From Corylus avellana (Eukaryota > Streptophyta > Magnoliopsida > Fagales > Betulaceae), in NCBI RefSeq assembly GCF_901000735.1, contig NC_081551.1:14816906-14880905 (forward strand): 64,000 nucleotides of DNA, written 5' to 3'. Positions within the stretch are counted from its first letter, which is position 1. Every line of letters begins with the position of its first letter. Below, piece by piece: positions 22,772-34,539 of the stretch. A model generated the notes under the pieces. It worked only from the letters and a program-made list of their open reading frames with translations. It had not been told where the DNA came from and made no database searches. Position numbers and translations under genes: made by a program.

Positions 22772-23039
22772 AAGAACTTGTGCAGTGTTAGGGATGAATT
22801 GAGGGGGGGTAGATGTCAGTGCAATCAAGCACTTCCTCGAGTTCATTAGCCTTGAGAATAGGCTAGAACTGAGCAACCCAGGCTAGGTAGTCAGGGCCTT
22901 CCAACTTGAGGAGTTGAGAGAAGTTTGGTGCAGTAGAAAGGATTGTGGTGGTTTCAGTTGATGGATTAACAGTTGAGGAGGAGATGGAAGAGCTAGAAGC
23001 ATCCATTGGTGAGTAATGACTCTTAATGCTTTGATACCG
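22772..23039 (-). pseudogene. Ty1/copia gag N-terminal fragment (element G)
   Basis: Minus strand from ATG 23006: MDASSSSISSSTVNPSTETT, then FSQLLKLEGPDYLAWVAQF, the N-terminal signature of copia-type gag. A stop (TAG) follows AQF, then PILKANELEEVL in frame, and the sequence is cut by element F at 22771. The primer-binding site GGTATCAAAGC (initiator-Met type, minus, 23038-23021) lies directly upstream, confirming this is the 5' end of a copia element. Confidence 0.8.
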
Positions 23040-23288
23040 TGAAAGTTTGAGAGAAACTGTTTTGGTTTTCTTAACCAATAACAGCAAGTGTATTAAGTAT
23101 TTATAGCCAATAGGCTCAAGTGTAATTACAAGGTGTGGTGATTACAAGAAGAAAAACTAAACATAACTTTACAAGATTGGTAAAACACGAAATAGTAGAG
23201 AAAGGAAATTGAGGAACTCAAGGGTGTGTTGAGTTGATGGCATTGCTGGAAGAAAACCAGCCATAACTTAAGGAGTTGGAATTGCAAC
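23040..23288 (-). repeat. 5' LTR of copia element G (outer end uncertain)
   Basis: It begins next to the primer-binding site at 23040 and contains a TATA-like TATTTATAG (about 23097-23105, in plus orientation) and a repetitive TTACAAG region. The far end is not certain; ATTGCAACA near 23280-23288 is one candidate for the LTR start. Confidence 0.45.
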
Positions 23289-24251
23289 ATGAAATGACGA
23301 TGAAAGGCTACTGAAGTTGTTGATGTGTGCAGAAGTAGGGAGTAGGTTTCCATGAATTGAGGAAGAAAGGTTGTTGTGATGTGAAGCTCTTCTAGTGGCT
23401 GCTGTAGGAGTCAAGGTTGCATGAAAAGTTTGTTGTTCGTCATGTGCATTAGGGAGAGTTTCTTGATTATCCTTAGCCTTCATTTGATCTTCTGGTTTAC
23501 TCTTAACATCGGATACAATGATCACTAAAACAAGATGTGATCGGGTCTCGTAGCAAAACACCAGGGCCGGTTAGATACATTGATCACTAACAACAACGAT
23601 CACGTGATCAACCAACGAGTTTTGCCGCAAAACAACTACTAGAAAAATCAAATTGAACAGTCGCCGGAGCTTCAAAACTGGTCGGAGACAAGTAGAACAC
23701 ACCAACAGTACCAAAAATAGAAGGAAAACAATGAAAACACAATAGAAACCTTCGCCGAAGGCTCATCGGACGTTGATTAGACCTTCGCCGGAGCTCACTG
23801 GAAGTTTCTGGAGAAGACAGAACATTCCGGCCACTCAAAAAACAACAACAACAACAGAATCAAATGATGACCACATATCAACGTTTCAACAACACAAACA
23901 CCCACGCAAGCAACTTTTTTTTCTTTTCCCGATGGCCACTACACCATTCCGGCAACCTTACTCCAACCGCTACAGGCTTCACCGACCACCACAGAACACT
24001 CCGGCCAACACACCCAGAAGCCGTCAGTGGCCAACACACCAAGAAGCCGTGACTAATGACGATAATTTTATTTTTCTTCAAAAAAACAACCATGTACAGC
24101 TTTTTTCAGGGCATTGCCCGTGTGGGCACTAAGCCCATAGGGACAATGCAGCCACCAAAACATTACTCACGAAAAAAACAAAAGAAATAGAGTGGAAAAC
24201 TATTACTACAAGCAAAGGGCCAAGGATTCAAACCCTCAGGTTTTGATACCA
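23289..24251 (-). other. Internal part of second copia element G2
   Basis: Minus strand: primer-binding site TGGTATCAAAACC at about 24250-24238, then a weak coding region with a frame at 23561-23268 (KPEDQMKAKDNQETLPNAH). The segment with 'CGCCGGAG' repeats at 23650-23830 is Arg/Ser/Pro-rich in all frames. It looks like a degraded gag region or leader; no conserved domain is identified. Confidence 0.4.
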
Positions 24252-24425
24252 TGTTAAGATTTGTAGGAGGAGATCAGAGGGAGTATAGGAGAAGGAGTCT
24301 GCAGTAATCTCTTATTATTCAACTTATATTAACCTAATACAAGCATCCTATTATATAGAATTAGAGGAAATACCATAAAGACTAAACTGCGTACCCTCAA
24401 AACCCTAATAACTCAAACCCTAACA
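24252..24425 (-). repeat. Short (174 bp) LTR of copia-like element G2
   Basis: Minus strand begins TGTTAGGGTTTGAG at 24425 and ends ...CTTAACA at 24252, immediately followed by an initiator-Met type primer-binding site. The small LTR size is compatible with a TRIM-like or small copia element. No second copy is visible in the window. Confidence 0.6.
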
Positions 24426-24606
24426 CTTCTAACGCATTTGATTTATTAGTTGGAAAATTAAACATTGATGTTCTTTAGGGAAACTACAATTGGTGTGTAA
24501 CGGTGTAAGTCCATGCATACCTTTCTATACGTCTTCTAGAATCTACACTGGCAAAGTGGGAAAGAGTATATTTGTTTTTGTTTTTTACATAAATGTGTAT
24601 ATAAAG

Positions 24607-24642
<36 letters not shown>

Positions 24643-25702
24643 TCTATTCTTTTTGAATCTTGTCATCACCTTCCAGCATGTAGGGTATATATATTAGGAT
24701 AGACGTGGAAATCAGCACTCCTTATGACGATGTTGTCTTGGACTTTTGGGAATCTCTCTCTGATGCACTACTATATTCTATAACTTTCATATGCATGTGC
24801 ATAACTTGTGTCTTTTCTCTCCTTATTCCCCCTCTCCCGCATTGATTAGTAAAAAAAAAATTGTAACTTATGTGTTTCTCTATTTTCAATTCTGCATATA
24901 TCTATATATACTCCTAGTTTTTTTTTTCCCCTAGGGTTTAAAACGCTCTCCCTTCTCTCCTCAAAGAAAACCTCACCTGCGCCTCCTTCTCCTGAGGAAT
25001 GAGGAAGCTGATAACATGATGCACCTTCATCTCAATGGGACACACCACGAACTATCCCCTCTCCTGCCAAGTCAAATAACAACCTCCCACACCAAAAATC
25101 GCCGCAAAAACAGCCATATATTCCCTCAATAAGAAGGCCGGTTAAAGGCCCCGAGCCCTAGGCAAGACAGTTGGAACATTGGCCAGTATATATAAAGGGT
25201 GAGACCCCACCATCAGCCAATCAATGCCTCCAAGAAAACTCGCTTTCTCATGCTATTAGACTCCCTGAGCCTGTGCACCACTACACCACCAGAGGCATTC
25301 TCTCACACCCTGCATACCACCACATCAACATGCACACGTTTACCCCCTTTTGTCTAGCTTAATTCTCTTTTAGTGAGGGCTTTTGTTGACTTTAGCGTTG
25401 GAGTGCCCTCGATTCTCATGGACTAGTCGGCTTTCTAGCGCCCTTTCCCTTATTTTGCTCTTATTCTTTTAATAAATTTATACGAAGGTGGGAGCGAATT
25501 TAATGCATTTAAATCTAATTTGATTTGAATCAATTACAGTCAATGAAGAAATCCAATCCCATAATATAAAATCAAAATCTCACAAATATAGTCTAACACA
25601 GAGTTTTGTAACGACTATGGATGTTTTTTTAAAAAATAGAAATGATTGATGTCAATACTTTTTTCAATATATTCTCTATCTCATCTTACAAATCAACCAT
25701 TA
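24426..25702. other. AT-rich spacer with microsatellite and probable LTR fragment
   Basis: Contains a GT/TA microsatellite (24608-24642). From about 25130 to 25500 the sequence has a TATA-like TATATATAAAG (about 25189-25199) and, about 190 bp later, TTGACTTTAGCGTTGGAGTGC, which resembles the R-U5 segment of a plant gypsy LTR. I therefore suspect an old LTR remnant. A 63-codon frame at 25171 starts within it and is not supported as a gene. Confidence 0.4.
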
Positions 25703-27262
25703 CACTACAAAAATTAATTTGTTTTTGACACCCCGTTTGTGATGTGTCAATCCTGTTGACACGTCACTAACGGTTAGTGACGTATAATTAGCAATGTGTG
25801 TGACGGGTTAACAAATTGGAAGTCATTAATGGGACTTTAGTAACGTGTCAATTTCTGACACGTCACCCTTTGGTGACTTGTCAAACTTGACACATTACTA
25901 AAGTTTAAAAAAGGGAAAACTTCACTAAGGACCCCAAAACTTCCACCCGTTTTGAAATACTCCCTCTGAACTTCAAAATCTCTCAATTTAGTTCCCTAAA
26001 CTTTCAATTGCTTTCCATTTGGACCCCTCCGTCAGATTTTAAACGTCACATGACGTTTATACCCCTGACTTTTATATAAAATTCGAACTTCTAAAACGTT
26101 TTTTTATTTTTAAAAAAACATAAATCAGGGATATTTTGGTCTTTTTTTGAATTTTTAATGGCTAAAATTAACGGAAGGGTCCAAATTGAGAGCAATTGAA
26201 AGTTCAGGGGACCAAATTGAGAAATTTTGAAGTTCAGGGGGGGTATTTCAAAACGGGTGGAAGTTTGGGGGTCCTTAGTGAAGTTTCCCCTTGAAAAAAT
26301 TATTAAAAATAAATAAATAAAAAAATTTCAAATATTTTTTTTTCAGAATTTTTTTTTTCAAATAATATCATGGAATCTGATTTTCAAAAATCCAAACCCA
26401 GCAGCAAATCAAAATTTAATTGAAAAAAAAAAATAATAACTGAACTTGGAATAGATCAATAGATTCAAACCTAGCCGCAAAAATCCAAACCTAGCAGCAA
26501 AAATTAATTTAAGCAAAATTTTACAAAAATTTCAATAGATCAATCAAAAGTTTTGAACTTGGAATCTAATTTTACTACTCACTCACTGTGTGGAGTTGGA
26601 GAGTACCTAAGATCAGAAACCTGCAACACCAAAGAAACAGAAAAATCAATATGTTTCAAAGCTAAGACGAATGATAGAAAAATCAGAAAAATTACCCATT
26701 AGAGTATACGATGTCCGTTCCCCAAGTGGATTCAACCTAAAAAATCAAACCAAACCAATCAAAAAAATCATACCCAGAAAAATTTCAAACACCCAAACCC
26801 AACAGCAAAAAAAATTTCAAAATCCCAAACCCAGCAAAAAAAAAAAAAAAATCATATCTTCTCTTCTTTTTTTCATTTTCTTCTTATCTTCTCCTCTTTT
26901 CTCTTCTCCTTTTCTTTTTCTTCTTCCCATCTGAGAGAAGAGGGAGCTGGCATGGGGAGTATACTGGCGTGAGGGTGTGAGAGCGCAGAGAGAAAAAGAG
27001 AAGAAGAAAGAAGAACGTAGCACGCGGTCGGGAGGAAGAAAAAAAATGGAAGAAGAAAGAAAAAGAGAAAAAGAGGGAAGCATCTGGCGCATGTTCCCTA
27101 TGCCCATTAGTGGCATGTGTCCAGACATCACTAGTATCTTAATTTCAGAAAAAAAAAAATAAATAAATAAATAACACTTTGGCAACTTTAGTAACGTCTC
27201 AAAGTTGACACGTCATCAAATGGTGACATGTCAACTTTAACACGTTACTAATTTGAAAACTG

Positions 27263-27293
<31 letters not shown>

Positions 27294-27442
27294 TTTGACA
27301 ACTTTAGTAACATGTCAAAGTTGACACGTTACCAAAGATTCGAAAAAGTAGCGATCATGAAACCACCACGTCCGCAAATGGTGGCGATGTGAGCATCTGA
27401 GCGTAGACCGTCCGCCATAAATTTTTTTTTTTTTTTGTAGTG
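25703..27442. mobile_element. Non-autonomous CACTA (En/Spm) element
   Basis: It starts CACTACAAAAATTAAT and ends with a T-run and TTGTAGTG, the inverted CACTA terminus, flanked on both sides by TTA (25700-25702 and 27443-27445), the 3-bp duplication expected of CACTA transposition. Subterminal regions contain many copies of TGACACGTCA and GTAACGTGTC-like words (25755-25905 and 27185-27335) in both orientations, the likely transposase-binding repeats. It has no transposase gene. The interior holds a nested MITE and an A/G-rich stretch (26970-27170). 1740 bp in total. Confidence 0.9.
25913..26290. mobile_element. MITE nested in the CACTA element (Mutator-like)
   Basis: 378 bp bounded by long inverted repeats: left GGGAAAACTTCACTAAGG and right CCTTAGTGAAGTTTCCCC, with the inverted similarity continuing for about 100 bp. 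Flanks TTTAAAAAA (25904-25912) and TTGAAAAAA (26291-26299) agree at 8 of 9 bases, which fits the 9-bp duplication of Mutator-like elements. No coding capacity. Confidence 0.75.
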
Positions 27443-27445
27443 TTA

Positions 27446-29171
27446 GATTTGTGGACTTATGTGAACCCCACATAAGTCAATAGTAGGCTCCAAAAATCCC
27501 AAAACCGACCCTTGGGGGTGGCCGGCCACCCCTTAATTTTTTATTATTTTGTTTTTTAATATATTATTTAAATATAAATGATATTTTGTTTATTTTTTTA
27601 TTAGTGAGGCATGCAGCATATTTGTGGTCTTTGGGTCGAAAGAAATTTCCTGATCTTACAGTCTTACCCATGTGGAGGAAATTTATGTCCATAATTCGGT
27701 GTTCATGTGCGAGTAGTGTGCACCCTTGATCTGCAAGTAGTGATCAAGTGGGAAAGTTGTTTTATATATATTTCTATGTAGTTTTGACTTATAGTTCTTT
27801 TATTTAGAGACTCATGGAAATAGTTTTTTTTTTAATTTTTTTTTTCTAAGCCAAAGCACCCCTTAATTAATAGCTAGCTAGTTCTTAACGAACACGGACT
27901 CCCAGATCCGCTAAACTCACATATGGGTACGTAAGCCCTGATTTTTGGGCTTTATCAGCCTATCGGCCGGGTCGACATCAGTTTTACTTAGTTGGCTGGA
28001 TCCGGTCCAGTCGGCCGAAATCCCAACAATTTTCGAAAGAGTTGGAATCCCCGTGACTCAATAATTAATGAAGGTTGTTTGGAGACGGTCACAAATAGAC
28101 TTGTAGATTGATAAAGTCATCTTGACTTCGGATGGATATTGTTTTGTTTTACTCTCTCAATTAGTTATATAATTAAGAGTAGCCTTTTAATTTAATTTTT
28201 ATTTTTTTATAAGGTAAGTAGTCTTTAGCCTTCAATCATTTGATTATTAGGAAAGTTGCGTATAATATCTTCTTTAGGAATATATTCCTATCTAGTCCAA
28301 GTCTAGTTGCAAAAGTATATAGAATTATGTTAATAGTAGTCTTTAGTCTTCAATCATTTGATTATTTTAGGATGTAATATTGTCTTTAGGAATAGTCTAA
28401 GTCTAGTTGCAAAATTAAGTATATTTTCTACAAATGATGTAATCCATCGCATTCATTTTCCAAAGAATAACAACCTATTTTCTGTGAGTTGGTGGTTGGC
28501 TCCTCTAAACAAACATCCTGATTAATTCAAAAACAATTATTCTTCTTTATCTTCAGATCCATAACAACTTCTCAATAATTACTTGACCCAGATCGATGTT
28601 GACTATACATTAATTAACTTGAAGCAACTAATGCAAAAATTTATTTTCTTTTACAAATAATTGTTTTTTCACCTCTTTTAACTTGCCAGAAAGATATATT
28701 ACTCAATTAGAGAGATGATGGATAGAAATTGTTGGTTTTCGCCGGACCACCTACGTACAGAAGCTACAGCACTACTGCATGCTGCTGGAGTTTGCCGGAC
28801 CGCTTACCATGTAACTTTTGATATGCTATTTGTAGAAATCTTTGAGACCTAAGATAAAACCATAACAAGGTTTGGAACTTGATATTCAAAATATCGTCTA
28901 TGAACATCACCTCATTGCTTATGTTGTTATGGCGTGTTTAAGATTGTGTTAGATAACTTAAAAAGTATTTTTAGTACTTTAAAAGTTGTGTCAAACAAAA
29001 ACTAGCATATTTTACTATAAAAATGGTTAAAATGCGCTTTTAGTAAAAATTTAAAAATAAAACTTTTGTTTAAAAATGTTATTTTGAGCAATTCGTCCTC
29101 CAACTTCATCATGAACTTCCTACTTACATATGACACGAACAAAATCTTCGGCACTTTCACTAACCCGAGAA
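27446..29171. other. Intergenic AT-rich DNA with old repeat fragments
   Basis: Includes a GGGGTGGCCGGCCACCCC-type palindrome (about 27510-27530), a diverged direct duplication (28208-28315 and 28335-28420, sharing GTCTTTAGNCTTCAATCATT), and a segment at 28930-29100 (CTTAAAAAGTATTTTTAGTA) resembling 52225-52400, probably remnants of a common MITE. No gene seen. Confidence 0.4.
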
Positions 29172-29174
29172 GGT

Positions 29175-30240
29175 CACTACAAGAAAGTTGTTCATTAGGG
29201 GCGACTTATTAGGGGCGACTAAAAAGTCGCCCCTAATACTCAACTATTAGGGGCGACTTTGAAAGTCGTCCCTAATAGTTCAGTATTAGCGTCCACCTAA
29301 TAGCCGACGCTAATAATGGGTCGAAAATTGCACTATTAGCGTCCACTTTATAGTGGACGCTAATAAGTCGACCCTAATACACGCGCGGGAATTATCCGAA
29401 GGGCGGGAAAAATTTAAGCGGCAAAAAAAAAACTTTTAGGGTCCATAATAGTCGACCCTAATAATTAACAAATAGCGTCCACTTAAGTGGACGCTATAAG
29501 CTGGGAAAAAACAAAAAAACAAAAAAAAATCACAAAAAAAGTTCAATAGGGTCGACTCTAAAAGTCGACCCTAATGCTTATGTATTAGGGTCGACAAAAG
29601 TCGACCCTAAAGAGTCCGTAGTAAAATAAAAAAAAATTAAAAAAATTAAAATAGATGTCTAATAGCGTCCACTCTAAGTGGACGCTGAAGATACATCATT
29701 AGGGTCGACTCTAAAAGTCGACCCTAATGCTTATGTATTAGGGTCGACAAAAGTCGACCCTAAAGAGTCCGTAGTAAAATAAAAAAAAGTTAAAAAAATT
29801 AAAATAGATGACTAATAGCGTCCACTCTAAGTGGACGCTGAATATACATCATTAGGGTCGACTCTAAGAGTCGACCCTAATGCTTATGTATTAGGGTCGA
29901 CAAAAGTCGACCCTAAAGAGTCCGTAGTAAAATAAAAAAAAATTAAAAAAATTAAAATAGATGACTAATAGCGTCCACCCTAAGTGGACGCTGAAGATAT
30001 ATCATTAGGGTCGACTTTAAAAGTCGACCCTAATGCTTATGTATTATGGTCGACTTTTGTCGACCCTAAAGAGTCGGTTGTAAATAAAAAATAAAAAATA
30101 AAATTAAAATATATGACTAATACCGTCCACTCCAAGTGGACGCTGAAGATAAAATTAAAATTAATAGTCGACCCTAATGCTTATGTATTAGGGTCGATAA
30201 AAGTCGACCCTAAAGAGTCCGTAGTAAAATAAAAAAAAAA
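29175..30240. repeat. Left subterminal hairpin array of the large CACTA element
   Basis: At the tip the words are ATTAGGGGCGACT/AGTCGCCCCTAAT; further in they alternate between AGGGTCGAC and AGCGTCCAC, each in inverted pairs. From about 29540 to 30230 a 153-bp unit repeats about four times (GTCGACTCTAAAAGTCGAC at 29551, 29704, 29857, 30010), each unit holding three hairpins. Such arrays in En/Spm are bound by the small transposon-encoded protein during end recognition; here that role is inferred. Confidence 0.85.
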
Positions 30241-30249
30241 TAATCCATC

Positions 30250-30550
30250 TGTTATTGCGATCGATCGCACACAATGTGCGATCGATCGCAGTAACAGAAT
30301 GTTGAAATCCAATATTCGATTACTGCGATCGATCGCAACCATGGTGCGACCGATCGCAACAGCAGAAAGTTGGAATCAAACTTTCTGTTACTGCGATCGA
30401 TCGCACATTGTGTGCAATCGATCGCAGTAACAGAATGTTGGTATCAAACTTTCTGTTATTGCGATCGGTCGCACACAAGGTGCGATCAATCGCAGTAACA
30501 GAAAGTTTGATTCCAACTTTCTGTTATTGCAATCGACCGCACCCATGCAG
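30250..30550. repeat. Array of TGCGATCGATCGCA hairpins (left)
   Basis: About five inverted pairs, each 'TGTTAYTGCGATCGATCGCA' followed after 6-9 bases by its complement and GTAACAGA. The extended stems are about 20 bp. A matching set with different flanks lies next to the right end (44650-45055). The same flanking TCTGTTAnTGCGATC occurs in element C at about 563 and 2380. Confidence 0.85.
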
Positions 30551-30599
30551 AAAAGCTCAAATATATATATATATTTTATTGCTGCCCAATAACATCTAC

Positions 30600-30935
30600 T
30601 AAAATTGTGTATATATATATCACTGCATTATTTAAAATTTTGAAATAAAGTGACACAATATGCACTGTCGATTCCATCCTCCTAAAGAAAGATTTTAAAT
30701 TGTATATATTTGCCATTTGGTTAGTTGTTACATATGGACTAATTTGAAGAGTTAATTCTCATTTCATAATTCATATTAAATTTTACAGATCTAATAGTGT
30801 ATATATATTATATGATGAATATATTGATACCTTATGGAAAGATTTTACACTGTTAAATATAACAAAATAAAATCTAAACCGTAAAATAATTAATCTCAGT
30901 TTTAAGTGAAAATATATTGATACCTTGCAATTCAA
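30600..30935. other. AT-rich DNA, no feature recognised
   Basis: Short TA-rich runs (30560-30575, 30610-30622, 30798-30810). No ORF or repeat family recognised. Confidence 0.3.
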
Positions 30936-31120
30936 AAACCGGCCATGTGCAAATACGGGGTCATTCCCATAAGAAAACACAAAAGCAAGTCAAAAGAAAC
31001 AAAACTAAAGACAAATAAAAAGATTAACTTAAAACATACTAAACAAAATAAAAGGGTAAACTATGGGGTGCCTCCCATGAGCGCTAAGTTTAATGTCTTC
31101 AGCCAGACGATAGTCCCTGC

Positions 31121-32245
31121 TTACTGTTGTCTAGAAGATGCTGCTCCTGCAGATGGTGGTGGCAACCGGTTGACAATGGACTGCATCAATTCTTCTAAGG
31201 CGCCTAGGCGTTTGTCCATTGATTCGTAATTTTTCCGAGCCTCCTTTCTTTGGCCAGCCAACTCTCTCCGAAGGCCCGCTATTTCTTCCCTAACTGAGCG
31301 GTTTCGTGCTTCACGAAAAATTCTCGGGGCCTCCTCCTCAGCTGCCTCTGAATCAACTATTGGTTCATCTTCGGCCATTGGCTCGGCCTCATACTCTTCC
31401 GCAGCAGCTGCTGGTGCTGGAGCTACCTGGGGCATGTGGGAGAGGCTCTTGTTCCATTGGCGAATGCCAATTATGGGAGTAGTAGTGACTGGTTCATCAG
31501 CTGCGGTACCCTTGACGCCTTTGTTCCGGAGGATGTAGGAGATTAAGTATGGGAAAGGCAACCCCCATGAATGTGTGGACCCCGCTCCTCCAACGTGCAC
31601 CCCATTCCAAAATTTGTAAATTTGCCTCCAAATTATGTCGGGAATGGAGTACCAAGCACCTTTATGGAAGGCGTAGAGTGCTTGAAGAAATTGATCCCGC
31701 CTCTGACTTTTGTGCCCCAAGGGAAACGCATTACGGTGTAATACGGAGTCCACAAACCAAAGCCGCTGAGGTAGCTTTGATCGGCTGGCGGCATTATGGT
31801 GGGCATCGGCATACATCCCTTCGCACATGTCGTCAATAATTTCCGCCACGTAGAAGCTGTCCGGTTGGTCAGCAAGTTGTGCGGCTTCTGGAGGTTGCTC
31901 ATCATTGCATTGAAGGGCAGTAGCAATGTCGGCCCGTGTTATGTCAATAGCTTTGCCTTGCACTTTCGAAGAGAGGGCAGCTATGTTCCTGCAGTCATGA
32001 TATAGGTGGACATAAAACTCGATCACCAATTTTCTGTAAGCAGTGGGGGTGACCGGCTTGAAAAGCTTCTTTAGCCCCCGTCGCTTGAACTCGGCAACCG
32101 CCCATTGAGTCCCCTCAAGATTTTCAAAGTCTTCGCGAATGGCGAAAGTGGTCTCAAATAGCAGCTCCCGTTCCTCAAAAGTGGGCGGGGGAGAAGTGGC
32201 TCGGGTATCAGACCCTCGGGAGGACAAAGCTCGAGTTCTTGGCAT
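31121..32245 (-). CDS. Putative plant transposon protein (Transposase_32-like), intact
   Basis: 374 codons without interruption. Order: basic/Ser-Pro N-terminus (MPRTRALSSRGSDTRATSPP), conserved core from about residue 25 to 270 with FEERELLFETTFAIRED, LVIEFYVHLYHDCRN, DITRADIATALQCND, SRSKLPQRLWFVDSVLHRN, WYSIPDIIWRQIYKFWNG and LPFPYLISYILRNKGVKGTA, then an Ala/Glu-rich acidic linker and a C-terminal helical stretch (REEIAGLRRELAGQRKEARK). It belongs to the plant family named putative plant transposon protein, an accessory ORF of gypsy elements; function unknown. The copy at 1113-2231 is its broken relative. It lies inside the large CACTA element next to CpG palindromes. The intact frame suggests recent insertion or continued selection. 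Confidence 0.8.
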   Translation of the reverse strand: MPRTRALSSRGSDTRATSPPPTFEERELLFETTFAIREDFENLEGTQWAVAEFKRRGLKKLFKPVTPTAYRKLVIEFYVHLYHDCRNIAALSSKVQGKAIDITRADIATALQCNDEQPPEAAQLADQPDSFYVAEIIDDMCEGMYADAHHNAASRSKLPQRLWFVDSVLHRNAFPLGHKSQRRDQFLQALYAFHKGAWYSIPDIIWRQIYKFWNGVHVGGAGSTHSWGLPFPYLISYILRNKGVKGTAADEPVTTTPIIGIRQWNKSLSHMPQVAPAPAAAAEEYEAEPMAEDEPIVDSEAAEEEAPRIFREARNRSVREEIAGLRRELAGQRKEARKNYESMDKRLGALEELMQSIVNRLPPPSAGAASSRQQ

Positions 32246-32689
32246 GATGAGCGTGATTGGGGACTTTTGTCGAACACCTGGCGTGCACTAGAGATAGGCA
32301 AAATTGCAAAACAACACAACTTCGCTCAAAACCCCCTGCAAAAACATCCAAACCCAACCACAACAAAGCAATGTGGGTGGATGAACACCCACAATTGCAG
32401 AAATATGAGAAAAAAAAAATCTCGTGAAGGTGCTCGTGGTTGGGGTGTTGATGGGAATGGGGAATGGGGTGTAAAGTACTAGAGGTGGTGAAAACGTACC
32501 TGGTATGGTTGCCGGAGAAGACAACCGTGTGGTGGTTGTGTGGTAGAAGTGATTGGCAATGGTGGACGAATTAGTTGTGCCGGAGGTGCGTGGACCAAGC
32601 GTTGGAGAGGTGTACGGCGCAGTGGGGAGAAGGAAATTTTTGTGGGGGTGGGGGGAAAGTGACCTAAAATAGGTCACGTGGTGTGCTGT

Positions 32690-32812
32690 CCGAGTGCGAT
32701 CGATCGCACACCTATTGCGATCGATCGCACTCGGCCAAGGATCCGCGTGTTGATTCTGTGATTGCGATCGATCGCACCCAATGTGCGATCGATCGCAATC
32801 ACAGAATCACCA
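32690..32812. repeat. Two TGCGATCGATCGCA hairpins upstream of the transposon ORF
   Basis: Four perfect palindromes in two inverted pairs, the second framed by TTCTGTGAT/ATCACAGAA. They correspond to the cluster at 485-680 of element C but are less mutated. Confidence 0.85.
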
Positions 32813-32999
32813 TACATACATACATATATATATATATATTTATATTTTATGCAATTATTATTTTTTTTAATTTTTATTGCATAATGTACAACAACTTTGA
32901 TTATGATATGATCAAATGTGAGATCAAACTTGAAACAATTGAAATTGAATGTTTGATTAGACATCCAATTGGTCCAACCTAGTGCATTCGTAAGATCGA

Positions 33000-33420
33000 T
33001 CGTGATAACATCAAATAATCGAACAAAATTCAAACAAATTAAATGTTCGATCGAACATTTAATTGAACTCTAAGCATTTTCTATTATATTAGTGCATTAC
33101 TTAAATTGATCGGGATACAATCAATAAAACTTGACATGATTGAAGGTTCAATTAAACATCTGCTAAAATCAATTCCGATCGATACTATTACATATTAGTT
33201 CGATTGATCGCAATAGGATCAATCGTTCGATCAAACATCCGATCGATCATAATGAATTAGTTCGATTGATCGCGATATGATTAAATGATCGATCAAACAT
33301 CCGATCGATCCTAATGAATTAGTTCGATTGATCGCACGGATATCCTATTAGTGTTATAATTTATTTACTTCATTTTTTATCTATCAAACATCCGATCCGA
33401 TCGATCCTAATAAACATACA
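33000..33420. repeat. Diverged repeats of TTCGATTGATCGCNATA and CATCCGATCGATC
   Basis: Three or four imperfect units of about 65-75 bp, each with CAAACATCCGATCGATC followed by TTAGTTCGATTGATCGC. They use the GATCGATC core but are AT-richer than the hairpin arrays. May be old, deaminated versions. Confidence 0.6.
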
Positions 33421-33429
33421 AATTAGTGT

Positions 33430-34500
33430 CATATTTATTTACTTCATTTTTTATTCTTTTTCACTTCTCTCATTCTATAATTCTAGTGCAATTTTTTCAT
33501 TTCTTTTTGAATTTCCCTTTATTGACAAATCAGGGCATCTGTCTCCAACACTAATCTAATATTCAACTGTCCACGTATCAGGCCATTTTTTTATTTTTTT
33601 TTTAACAAAAATTTAAAAACAATAACAAAATATCTCAATATATAAAATACTAAAACCTTAATTTTATATTATATTACAACAAAAGCAAAAAAATAAAACA
33701 CACACACACACATTTTAAAAAATATTAAAATTTAGAGCATCTCCAGTAGTATTTTTAAACTAGCTTTTTAGTTAAATTTAGCTATTTTGTTAACTTTTCT
33801 TGCTCCAATAGACACTGTAAAATAGAAGATTTTCCTATTACTACTACAATGAACTTTCAAGAGCATCTTCAGCAGTAAGATGTATTCTACCTAGTCAAAG
33901 CACAATTCTATATTTTAGCTACTAATTTTTTAATACCAACTCCATATTCTTTATTTTATTAAATATTATTTTTTAATCTTTTTTTTTTTTTTTTATTCGG
34001 GATTGCTTTTGCATCATCTTGTAAATTGCAATAGAATTGATTCCCGTAGGATATCCGTGTGTTATTTTTATTAAATGTTTTTTGGAAGAAATAATAAATA
34101 ATTAATCATTGTAGTTTACCTAAATTACAAATTTCTTCATATCGTATTAAAGTAAAATTAAAGGTACAAAATTTGATTTCAGGGAATAAACTGTTTATTT
34201 TTTTAAAATATCTAAAGAACCGTACATTTGATTTTACTTTGTTAAAAGAATAGGTGTATTATAAAAATATAACAAAATAAGTAGACTTTTTGATACAATT
34301 TGATAGTTTGACAGGCTACTGTAGTTATTTATATTTTTCTCTTTTTTTTTTTTGTAAATAAAATACCCCAAATATTTAGTTGCACAAAAAAGTTTACCAA
34401 TAGCTTTTTTGTGAACTAAATTTTGCAGAACTAAAAGTGGTATCTGTCTAAATGTTCACTAAAAGTGGTATCTGTCTAAAAGTGGCGGGGGTTCTAAAAT
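33430..34500. other. AT-rich noncoding part of the CACTA interior
   Basis: Contains AGAGCATCTCCAGTAG (33735) and a related GAGCATCTTCAGCAG (33862), phrases common at ends of plant hAT-like MITEs. No gene seen. Confidence 0.35.
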
Positions 34501-34539
34501 TTTGAGAACTGTTTATTTTCACCAATCTGAAGACCTCCC

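Larger units (their letters stand above)
30936..32830 (-). mobile_element. Retrotransposon fragment inside the CACTA element (minus)
   Basis: Collinear with 485-2290 of element C: palindromes (32690-32810), leader (32680-32246), ORF (32245-31121) and the post-ORF block GGCTGAAGACATTAAACTTA (about 31110-31091, minus). No LTR, primer-binding site or gag is attached, so it is a fragment carried within the CACTA element by nested insertion and loss or by capture. Confidence 0.7.

Noticed and set aside
26817..27185. 122-codon minus-strand ORF inside the small CACTA element
   Set aside because: Ser/Phe-rich translation of an A/G-rich stretch; no domain and no start context.
29175..30240. Satellite DNA or centromeric repeat
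   Set aside because: The array is bounded by a CACTA terminus and mirrored at the other end of the element, so it is a subterminal array.
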